A stretch of DNA of 64,000 nt from Mactra quadrangularis. Lineage: Eukaryota > Mollusca > Bivalvia > Venerida > Mactridae. Positions within the stretch are counted from its first letter, which is position 1, and every line of letters begins with the position of its first letter. The notes beneath the pieces were generated by a model. That model did not search any database and was not told the DNA's origin. It saw nothing but the letters and a program-made list of their open reading frames with translations. Shown here piece by piece: positions 35,401 to 47,400 of this stretch. The stretch is from positions 39,197,380 to 39,261,379 of the forward strand of contig CM046303.1 of the NCBI GenBank assembly GCA_025267735.1, written 5' to 3'. Made by a program: the position numbers and the translations under genes.

Positions 35401-38400
35401 AACCTGAAAATTAAGGCCGGGGATCAATGGGGTCGCGCTGTGTCCTATTTTGGGTCCAGGGCAACGCAATGGTGGGGTCACTGGAGGCGAAGCCCTCTGA
35501 AGCTCCAGTGAATTAAGCATTTCAATTACTTGAAATACTTTTAAATTTAGCCTTTGCTAGGACTATTCGTCTACCTCTGTAATTACTGTTTGTCTGCCTT
35601 TTGTATGAACTGTTTGTTAGAGTACCATTATGTTGAATATACATACAAATCTACCGGTCATGTGATAAAAAATCAGTCAGCTGAAGAAGGTGATGTGATG
35701 TCACCGAAAATTTCAAGGTAAATAAATATTCGCTCTGAGTTGAAGAAAATTAACTCCATGAACGATCCAGAACAGAGAAACCTCTTTGGACGTAAGTGTA
35801 GTAGATTCACTGGAAAGGTAAAATATAATTTCTTATAATTACTGAGTCTGAGTTTTAATCTGTTATGGAGAAGTTTTTATCAATTTTAGCATATTGCTTT
35901 TCATTTAATGACTAGAATTTTCATTTCTGTATACATTATCCAACTTGGCTTGATTTAGATTGGCTTCATATACACCTACACAAAATGTGCCGATATCCCC
36001 TGGATACGAAATTAATGAGACAAATGTTTCACGATCCCATTTACTCTTTAGCCTGAAATAAATGGTTTAAATTAACAAACTCTGAAAAGTCTGCCGATTT
36101 TTTACGGCGAAATCCAGAGATTGGGCCGAGTTTTCGGCGAAAACACAAAAAAATCGGCCGATTTCCTCGGCAAAATCGAAAAAGAAAAATCTTAAAGCCA
36201 ATTTTTGGCGATATCGAATGTTGACAGGATCGCATATTTTCACTCTGTCGTGTAAGAAGCTAAAACGTTACGATGCAACTCCCGTTATCATTCGATCAGT
36301 TATTTATTGAGAGTTAATTTACTTATAGCAACCACTGAACTCTCAAATTAATAACGAAGTCATCGTCTGCCATTATAAAAACTGATCGGCGGTAATCATC
36401 AAAAAAGTTGATATACCTTGATTATCAGTGAAAGGGACTCGGTGCCGACTCACATAAATCAATTTTTATTGACGTAATTGTTCATACTAAGATAAAAATA
36501 AAATCATACGCCCGTAAATACAATGTAGTACGATATTTTTGGATATTTATAAATATATACGATGCCAAAATCACAACAAGGTTTACTCAAACCGACAGTG
36601 CAGGGTGCTAATTAAATGTAATAACCTGACCTCATATATGAATTAACTTCAAACACGTTATCGTTTTCAAAGAATATAACAATTGTCACTTGTCAAATTT
36701 GTATATTAAAATTTTTAATTCTTTTGTTCGCCGATTGTTTTTTCACAGTCACATAAAATAACGTGCCGCATGGCAAATAAAATTGAGTAATTAGTCAACT
36801 CAAATTCGGTATTTTTATAGGCCGATGTTTGATGAAAAAGATTTATCTAATAATGGCATAGTGTTTTCAATCTGAAACAGAAAATAGGGCATTCGTCATT
36901 AGAAATGACGTATATATGTATTTATCTAATTCGGGGTACCTTCCCTTACCGGACTGCCCGTCAGTCCGATAATTTACCGGACTATACCGGACTGGCCTAA
37001 ATATTTCATTGTTTTGATAAAGATTAACAATAAAATTACATGTTTTGACTTTTTTATTATTTTAAAAGGCCATATCTTGATAATCGATTGATTTCAAACA
37101 GTGAAAATAGCGTTTTAAACCGACTTAGAGCCAAAGAAATGAATATGTAAGATTATTCTCACTTTTTACAAACGGACTAGCCTTAATTTATACTTATAAA
37201 ATTGTAAACCTACCGGACTGGCGATATTTTCATGATGGAATACCTACATAAATAGTTAAGAATAAATAAATGTTTTAAAAACATTTTATGCAATATAAGA
37301 AGAAAAAAAATGTTATTTGCTACCGGACTGGCATTTCTAAATTGTGTAAGATTACTCTCCCTTTTCACTGCCGGACTGGCCTTAATATCTACTTATAAAA
37401 TCTAAATACTACCGGACTGGCGATATTTGTATGATGGAATACCAACACAAATAGTTAAGAATTAATAGATAAATGCCAGTTCGGTGGCAAATAACATCAT
37501 TTAATTCTTCTTATATTGCATAAAATGTTTTTAAACGATTTAAGTATCTATTCTTAGCTATTTGTGAAGCTATTCAATTATGAAAATATCGCCAGTCCGG
37601 TAGTTGTAAGATTTTATATGTATATTTCAAGGCCAGTCCGGTAGAGAAAAGGGAGAGTAATCTTTCCATCGCTGAAAATGCCAGTCCGGTATAGATAGTT
37701 GATGAATCTGTTATCAGAACTAAGTATTTATTACCAAATTCTATCCTTAGATGAGTGATATAGTATATATAGCATAAATAAATGTATCCCACGCACTTTC
37801 CATGGCCATAAAGGTATTGATCATTGTCAATCCAGACGATCACTGTGAATAAGCCATGTGAGCTCAGTCAGCGGTGATATATACTTTATTATTATATGGG
37901 TATATACACAATAAAATGCTAAAAAATGATTTAAAACTTTATTTATTGAGTTGTATAACAATACTACATGCAAAAAGTACCATTTTAATATGTATCTTTA
38001 TCAAAACAATGAAATATTTAGGTCTGTCCGGTATAGTCCGGTAAATTACCGGACTGACGGGCAGTCCGGTAAGGGAAGGTACCGATCTAATTCGTATATA
38101 TCTACACTCTAAAAACAATAAAACATCAATAAATCTATTATGCAAATAATAAATTAAGATAATAATGACCCAGTTCCATCATCACTATCAATAATAACGG
38201 CTAGATGTATTTTGCCCTTTTAAGAGATGAAGAATTTAAATATTTGGAATAAATAGGACGTAGAAATGTATAGTTGATTGTTGGAACTTTTGAGAAAATT
38301 TGTTAGACCCAATGCTACGAAATGTGTTTAAAACTATTCAAGCTATATACTCAACTGCTTGTACATCTACCCGCAACCCTCTAACGCAAGAATGTGTGAG

Positions 38401-41400
38401 GGATTTGAAATAACTAGTTAAAAAGGTCTAGAACATAGTTAAACTTTTATCATAAATATCAACCTGATAATACTAATAACCTTTTGTAAATCACTATCAG
38501 TTCTTCATCGAACGTGTAAAGCACCGTCATTTCATGACAGAAAAATTGTACGTGTGAAGCACCATTATTACTTTTTCAGTAATATCTTTTTCAAATGGAA
38601 ACGTAACAATGAGTAATTGACAGGTGATTTGCATTACTGCATAAGATAAACATACATTGCCAAAATTTTGGTGTATTTTTGCTAAAAGAAGTTATTTTTC
38701 AAAAAATCATAGCATGTACGTGTTAGGCACCACGGCATTTTTCCTCCAAGAAACTCTCAACTCGTTCAAAACCTCGAGGTAATCTAGAAAACTAGAACCG
38801 TTGTGGGTTTGGCAGAACTACCGTTAGAAAGAGAATTTTGTGCTGCTTAGACTGCGCTAGGTTTGATAAAAATTGGTGAAGTATAAATGTCATTTATCTT
38901 GTCTTTTAGCCCAAATTTAACGATATGGCCGCCATTTTTTCCGTGTAAAGAACCATTTTAGGTCACGTGATTCCCCACACTGTTACAACATTCTTCAGGC
39001 AACCCAAAACTCCTCACAGTGCTTACGTCACGCTTTGCTACTAAACCACTGCCAACAGGTAAATTACGTGTCGCTAGTAATATCATCTATTTATAGAATG
39101 TCCATACTCCTCGCAGTGCTTACGTAACGCTTTGTTATTTTTACAAATTGTAAATTAAATCTTTTTTTAATTTTTTTATCTTCATGTACTTTGAACGTTG
39201 TAAGACTCAATTTGTAGAAAATATTGAATTGTTACAGAAAAGATGAAAAAATAATAATCGGCTCTCTAAGAGACGAATTTACTTGTGGTGGCAGTGGTTA
39301 TTGATTAAATAAAAGGGAAATAACCGCTGCGGGGAGTTTGAGGCAACCCTCGATATGGTTGTGGTGCAATTGAAGAAACTGAGCATTACTATGGAAATCC
39401 GGTTCTGAATCATGGAAGCTGCAAGTTATTTCAAGCTACATTAAAGTTTGACATAAGTATGGATCGACGATGTCCTGTGTTTATGTTGCATGCTTCATTA
39501 TTTGCGAGGGTTAATGTCATTTTATCACAAAATCAGGTTTTTAAGGTTTTTATTGTAAGGCCTGTTCATGTGTTTATCAGATTCAAACATGAAGTAAGAT
39601 AAAAGATCACTGTGGTACACACAAAATACACTTAATATTACCATCATTGTTTTCAATAAACTGTTTATTTATTCATAGGTAAGTAAAAAGTATTTACAGT
39701 TTAGTATGGCGGAAATGATGTTTTCTAACGAACTATTGGTTGGTTGTATGGTAAGAAAGAAACACGCCTTATACTTATACCAATTTGGTGTTTTTTTACC
39801 ATGGTAGAGAGATGGAAACACAACGTATAGATAGATCTAATACTGTTATTTCATACGATGTTACACCCTTGTTAAACAGACAATTTATTAACAACGGGTT
39901 CACCTTGTCTCACAAGTGTTACCTAGCTGGGCAAATGTAATGTATTTCTTAGATCCTGCTAGATAAGCAATCTGATTAAAACCCGTTCTAAAATTTTCCG
40001 CTCCCCTACTCACTAATTTAGATCTGACCTTTTTCAAACGAGGATCACGTTCAGGTGACCTTTTCTCATCATAATATTAATGACGAAATTGTTAGATAGA
40101 TAGATAGATAGATTTATTTAGGTATTGGCATAATACAACATGACATATGTAATTTAACAATACAATATGATACTATAGTAAAAAATACATAAATATTAAA
40201 GTTAGATATACATACATATATACATTGTATATATTAAACCATGTCATAAAATACCAGCACCAGGGTTATCACAAAAAAGAGTGAACTCTTGTTTCCATTG
40301 TGGACCCTCATGTGGTAGTATGACTCGGAGAGGCGAAATTAATGTTAACAATAAAAACATGTTCACAGTAATACTAAGGTATCATATCACAGAAAATTGA
40401 AACTATTTAATAGTTGCACATGTTACACAGTAAAGTTTATCACAAATGTACAAAGACAGATATCTTAAAAATTGATAGACCAATACCTGGCTAGGAAAAT
40501 AAATAAAAATCACATTACTTATGTAGAAAATAATAAAAAGTTGATGTGAAATTATATAAATATTTTATAAAATTTGCAGGAACACATTATTTAAACTACT
40601 TTAGAAAGCAAAAAGTTTTTTACAGAATCTTTAAAAGGTTTATATTTTGTTAAATTAGAAATATTTGCAGGCAAGTTATTCCACAGCTTGGAGCCAATGT
40701 AACAGAAAGATTTAGCTCCTGAATTTTTTACTCTAGGAATACAGTATCCGCCCTTGGTACTTAATCTTGTGCTGTAAGAGTGTACAGAAGTTTGAGATAA
40801 AAAATGTTGTTTCAGGTACTCTGGTGCAATGCCATGGTTAATTTTATGAACATGGCACAACATTATTTGCTCAACTCTACTCTGTACCGGTAACCAATTT
40901 AGCTTAATGAAATGTTCCGGTCCGATGTGCGCCCGGGAATCAAAATTAAATATAAATCTAATTAGTTTATTTTGTGTGGTTTGTAACCTGTTTTTCAAGT
41001 TTTGTGTTATGCCATTGTACCACACAGAGCAAGCGTAATCAAAGTGGCATTGAACTAACGCTGTCACAAGTTGTTTTCTTGTATGAAAATTAAGAAAATC
41101 TTTTTTACGATACAGAAATTTAAGTCGAGCATTGGCTTTCTTAAGAACTGACTCAGCCATAGATTGGAAAGACAAAAACTGATCAATGGTTACACCAAGG
41201 TATTTGACAGAACTTGTAGCATTAATGTTTGTACCATTACATGAGATATTGAGGTTTGTTTGTGATTTAAGTTTTTGTTTAGAACCAAAAAGTATTGTTT
41301 AAGTTTTACCAAGATGTAAAGACAATTTATTATCAGTTAACCACTGACTTACTAAAAGAAGATCATGAGACAAAGCTTGTTCAACATAAGATGTGTTCTT

Positions 41401-44400
41401 TCCAGATACAAGGATGGCAGAATCATCAGCATATAATAATAATTTGTTTTTTACTACACTGGGCATATCATTAACATATAAAAGAAATAATAAAGGACCA
41501 AGGATCGAACCTTGTGGAACCCCACATGTAACAGTTGAATTACCTGAAAAAGTTCCAGACACATCTACTAATTGTTGTCGTTCAGACAGATAAGACTCAA
41601 ACCACCGACAAATCCCGTTACCCAAGCCACATGCTTTAATTTTGGTTATAAGAATGGCATGGTTGACAGTGTCAAAAGCTTTCTGCAGGTCCAGCAACAC
41701 CATGCCTACAACATTTCCTTTGTCATTTTCAAGACGGATGTAATCTATTAAATGAATTAGACATGTATCAGTGGAGAAACCACCCCTAAAACCTGACTGA
41801 AAATTGTAAATTAAATGTTTCTCCTTTAGATAAGAATCAATTTGATCATAAACAACTTTTTCAAGAATTTTCGAAAAAATATTTAAAATAGACACCGGTC
41901 TGTAGTTACCAACAGATAGACGGTTGTTCTTCTTAAAAAGGGGAACTACTCTTGCATTTTTCAATTCTTCAGGTACTCTCCCTTGTATAAGAGACAAATT
42001 TATAATATGTGTCAGGGGGCCAACAATAATGGGAGCCCCATCCCTGATAAAACGAGAAGGTAGCCCGTCAAGGCCAGTGGCTTTATTTGGGCTTAAACTG
42101 TTGATATATTTTAACACTTTAGCCTCAGACATTAGAGAGAAAGCAAAACTGTTTGATCGGACACCGAGTTTAGAATAAAAGTTAGTCACAAAACTTTCGC
42201 CATATTGACCAACACTGTTGGGAAGTTTATCTACAAGTTTACATGCAATAGTGGTGAAAAAATCATTGAAAGTCTTAGCAATAGTGGACTTCTCAAAACA
42301 CACCTCTCCATCAACAGATAATGCTATATTACAAGAAGATACATTATTGTTTTTCTTTGAGGGTAAGCCAAGTGTTTTTAAACACTGCCATAAAGATTTA
42401 GAATCATTTTTATTTTCTTCAATAACGCTTGAAAAATAATTAGTTTTAGCACTGTGTACAAGATATTGAACTTTATTTCTTAGCAACTTAAAAGCATTAA
42501 AATTCTCATCAGTTTTTTCTCTTACATACAATTTAAAGGCTTTATTTCTGTCTTCAATAGTTTGAAGAATTTCACCGTCTATCCATGGTTCTGATCTTTG
42601 TTTGAGCCTTATGTGTCTGACAGGAGCAATGCTATCCAAAACTGATAAAAATAAAGTTTTAAAACAATCCCAGCCAATGTTTACATCATCACATAATAAT
42701 ACTTGGCTCCAATCTGTGTTTAAAAGATGATTTTGAAAATCTTCTTTATTATAACTTTTAGTGGATCTGTATTTAACATGATTGTGACAACCAAAAAAGC
42801 TTTTACAATTTTTCCTGGTGCAAAATATTAAACAATGATCACTGAAAGATGTATGTATTACACCAGACTGTGAAATCCTATCTTTCTCAGATACAAGTAT
42901 CAAATCAATGGTTGTAGAAGATGAAGCACTATTCTAGTTGGGTTACATATAAGCTGACTAAAATGAAACATTTGGATAAAAGATTTAAAATTTTGTAAAA
43001 TAGGAAGTGTATGTTTACCGGTAACATCTGTATTAAAATCACCAAGCATAAGAGTCTCATGTGATAAAAAGTCACTGCTTCTAGAGCAAACATCATTAAG
43101 TAAAGAATAAAAGTTCTGTTGAGTTGGTGGTCTGTATACAGCTCCACAAAGAATAGGTTTGGACTTCGGAAGAAAAATGTCTACCCATACAGATTCAAGA
43201 TCATTGTGAAGTAAGTCGCTGCGAGTGTTGAATGAAAGGTCACTTCGTATGTATAAACACACTCCACCACCATGCCTATTTCGATCATTGCGTACTGTAG
43301 AATAATTATCAATATAAATTTCTGCATCAGTTACCGAGTCATCAAGCCAACTTTCAGAAATGCAAATGCATGCTGCTTTTGAAATTTGAGCTAAAGATTT
43401 TATCTCATGAAGTTTTGGGAGTAGACTTTGGACGTTGACATGAAGAAAATGCAAACCACGCTGTTGAAAGACTTTATAAGCGCTAGAGTTCTTGTTGGAA
43501 TCTCCTTGCTCACAGGTCACAGGGCCTGGACATGGATGAATGTCTCCACATAATAATAAAGCTATATGAAGAAAACGTTTATGTTGATGAAAAGAATACA
43601 ATGTCGACTCTTTACGTGTTGAATAACTAGAAGAACTGTTCACATAGGTGCCGTAAAACACATGTTGACCGTAATTGATTGGTAAACACGAAATCGATTC
43701 CGAAATATAGTTGTCTGAAAGTAATGCATCTTTAGGTAGTTGTTTATTATAGTCAATAAACAGGGTGGAGAATCAAAACCAGTTCGTATCACTCAAAACG
43801 TAAACAAACGGACGCCATTTTGGAAAATTTCAGGTAATTTTTCTAATTTACTCTTTTATTCGTCCACTAATGAAAAAACAAAAATCACTATAACACGCTA
43901 CTCATTTTTCCGCTTCTGGTGATGTATAGTACCAACAGATTCAATTAGAATTTCAACAAGTTATCCCGGACATTGGAATCGAAGTGAGCAAAAATTGGAT
44001 CGTATTTGACGGATGCGAACTGGTTCAAATTCATACTTTAGCCTAGTTTATCACAAAAAAGCAGTTATTCTCGTTTAAATTGCTATGTATAACCCACGGA
44101 ACACGTATGTAGTCTTGTAGTAAAGTATCAACTCCTCCAGATATAGTTTGGACATAAAAATATAAATTTTGAAGAATGATGCGAACCGGTTCAGATTAAT
44201 ACAATGATACGAACCAGTTCAGATTTATGATATTTCTCTTTTATACTTCATTTGCATACGTTCTTTGTCTATGTCTGTTTCACGGCATTAATATTAAAAA
44301 CAAATCGTCATTCTGTACACAAACGGTCTGACTGACCTTTGTACGGAGACGCCGAGCATCATGGGTAAAACTGTTTATTTACCTAAAAACACGTGACAAT

Positions 44401-47400
44401 TTTTACATTCTAGTAATTTTCCCCAACAAGTATACTCAACAAATAAGAGTATGTATTTTGTGTCTACTCAATAAAATTTTACTATCCAACCAGCTTTCCT
44501 CATTAAATGAAACTTTTTAACCAGTAATTAAATCTCCGTCGTAACGTGTTTACATCTGTCATTCTTTACACAGACATTTGAAAGTAGAATACACAGTTTA
44601 ACTATGCATCTGTACCTTTCGATGTTTTTAAAAATGTACTTTGAATACATGGATTTATATTCCTGTAGCTATAATTGATAATTTATTTTAAATTTTAACA
44701 ATGATTTTGTCAAAAACCGAAAAAAATCCTTAGATTTTGTCTTCATGCGCCGCACTATATTCTGTTGCGTACTAAAACGCCGAAATCTGGGAAGGTTGTG
44801 CGGATTAGTATACGGGTGATATCTTCACCATCTATTTATAGAATGCAATGTCGTTCATTTAAATGTCGAACAGTATTGTACCATAATCTAATTGCGCGGA
44901 AAATATTTGACTATAGACTTCATCTTTTTATTGAACGTGGTTATACTGGTCAAACAGGATTTATTCCAGATATCTACTCTATCTTAAATAAATATGGACT
45001 AAATACATACTGGAACGTCTACTTAGACACTGCTGGATTACCTACTAAACATGTATGGAAGCGTATTATTAATAAAGCTGTAAGACGATATCATAGTTCT
45101 ACATGGTTAACAAATATCTCTAGTGATGCTGACTTTACTCGTCTAAAAAATATCCAGCTAGATATCACCCCATCTATTATATGGTCAAGTGCCATAAGTA
45201 AGACAGACATTATACATGCCATAAAAACAGTGAAATTCTTGACATTCGCCTACAATCGTAGAGATATTCAAAATTGTACACTGTGTCATTTACCAATCAC
45301 AGATATGCAAAGACATTTAGTCGCAGAGTGCTCTCAAGTTCAAATTATGAGACTGCAATTCTTAAGTTATGTACATAGACATTTTTCAATTAATCTTTGT
45401 CAGCTATTGAGTTATTTATCCGGTGAAAATTTCATAGAGACTCTATTTAACATCAATATTGTAAATCATTTTATACGTGATAACAATCTACAATATTTAT
45501 ATATAAGACAATTGTGCAAATTTATTTACTGTTGGTCAGTGTTTTTCACGTCAGATATTTTTAGTTTTACAAAATGAATACCGACAGACAGTCTTAAGTA
45601 AAATTAACCCAGTGATAAACCAGATTTTGTGTTTGTGTAAGTGTAACCACTGTCTCCAGTCCCCAAACGTCGAAATTGATATATTTTCCAAAAATGACGA
45701 CATACCTACCTACATGTATGTTTTATTAGTCATTTTTAGAAAAGAGGAAACATCAATATTTTTATTGTGAAATTATAATTTTGTCAGCTTGTCAAGCACT
45801 TTTCGATTCGTACTTGAGTCTATTAAGGAGTAATTTTAATATGTATTTATAAGGTTTCAATGTGTACGAAAGTCTTTCAATACTTTGAATAGCGAATTGT
45901 GATCGTCATTTTGTCTCAATTTAACAACTTTCGCAAACGATTTGACTACTTCGGGATTTTTAGCTGAAAATGACTTTATACTTAACCGAACACCATCTCT
46001 TTTTTGATGATAAAAATGCCAACGTTCCATTCGCATTTACTTTTCTCCACCTGACCATGCATATGTCCACAGTCATGTCTTCATAAACGTAACCGATGAG
46101 TTATATGGTAATATCATACTAATATGAATTCATTTTCAGCTAAAACTCCCGAAAAAATCAGATTGTTGTAAAAAGTTTTGAAATCGAGACGAAAACGAAA
46201 TAAAATTGTGTAAGTTTGGAAAAACAATGCCGTGAAACTCACATCGACAAAGAACGTATGCAAATAAAAATAAAATTGCAAAATACTATAAATCTGAACC
46301 GGTTCGTATCATTGTATAAACCTGAACCGGTTCGCATCATTCTCATAAAAAATCTATTTTTATGTCAAAACTTAGTCAGGAAGAGTTAATACTTTTATAC
46401 AAGACTACACACTTGCTCCGTGGGTTATACATGGCAAATTTAACGAGAAAAAATGCTTTTTTGTGATAAACTAGGCAAACGCATGAATTTGAACCAGTTC
46501 GCATCCGTCACAAATGACCTAATTCTTGCTCACTTCGATTCCAATGTCCGGGATAACTTGTTGAAATTCTAATTGAATCTGTATGTTATATACATCATTA
46601 GAAGCGGAAAAATGAGTAGCGTGTTATGGTAATTTTTGTTTTTTCATTGGTGGACGATTTAAGGAGTAAATTAGAAAAAATACCTGAAATTTTCCAAAAT
46701 GGCGTCCGTTTGTTTACATTTTATATGATACGAACTGGTTTTGATTCTCCACCCTGATAAAGAACCGAGTGTATAAAAACAATACAATGATCACCACCTC
46801 TGTAATATTCATGCTGATGCTTCCTTACCATTCAGGATGAAGTTGATGACTTTAAAAGTTGTGAACAAAAATACCACGTTACTGTGTTAACAAAAGCCTC
46901 TCCAGTCACACACCACTAAATATAAAAGACGATTTTCAACGTTTCTTTTGCTACTGTTTTCCGCCCGGTGAATCTACTTCCGGTCCGTCCGTAATTTCTT
47001 ATCTTCGTTTTTTCGGGTTGTATCTTGTATTTATGTTAAAATCCTTTCAAATAACTGTTTATCTTGTAAATTTCATTAAGTTCTTTTATTTTTCCAGAGA
47101 TTTCGCTTACCGCAACGATATAGAAATTATTTTTGATGGAATTTTGCGGAGCGTTTTAAAACTTGTTATTGTCAACCGGACGTGACGTCATGTATGATAT
47201 GATACATAGCTTGTTTATATCATCTACGTCACGCAATTTGAAATGAGCCGTCCAATGGCAGACTGTGAATAATACCGCTGTTGAATTAGTTTGCAAACAT
47301 TGGTCTAAAATTAGAAATTACAAAATCAAAATTTGATAAATAGTGATTCGTCTAGTCGACATAAATGTCATCTCGACGTGACGCTGCATTGAGGAAGTAG

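Larger units (their letters stand above)
34125..38983. mobile_element. 4.9-kb foldback element with TIRs of about 265 bp
   Basis: Left arm about 34125-34392 and right arm about 38725-38983 are near-exact inverted copies. They start 'gtgtggggaatcacgtgacc' and include 'atggcggccatatcg', 'acctcgaggttttgaacgag' and 'gaaaaatgccgtggtgcc'. A second inverted pair lies inside (34548-34605 and 38502-38570, with 'gctttacacgttcgat'). No transposase is seen between them. A shorter foldback is nested at 36934-38084. Confidence 0.85.
34069..39365. repeat. interrupted hairpin-repeat host around the 4.9-kb foldback
   Basis: Left part 34074-34124 (tcgagtgttcccctcaagac) and right part from 38984 (caggcaaccc; then gaggcaaccctcga near 39351) look like one member of the 30653 hairpin family, split by the foldback element. 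Confidence 0.5.
40093..47194 (-). mobile_element. CR1-like LINE, nearly full length, itself interrupted
   Basis: Minus-strand LINE. The 3' end is a (TCTA)n tail (plus strand gatagatagata at 40093-40112). ORF2 runs leftward from 43661. The 5' part continues to about 47194 on the far side of the 2,996-bp transposon at 43761-46756. Net LINE length is about 4.1 kb. The 5' limit is inferred from the MITE junction. Confidence 0.75.

Noticed and set aside
34125..38983. Assembly-induced inverted duplication
   Set aside because: The arms differ at several positions and the insertion splits a recognisable hairpin repeat, which fits a mobile element better; not excluded without reads.
41393..42439. Plus-strand ORFs
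   Set aside because: Antisense shadows of the LINE reverse transcriptase.
44765..45577. Host gene
   Set aside because: The frame is inside a transposon with TIRs and target duplications and recurs identically in a second copy.
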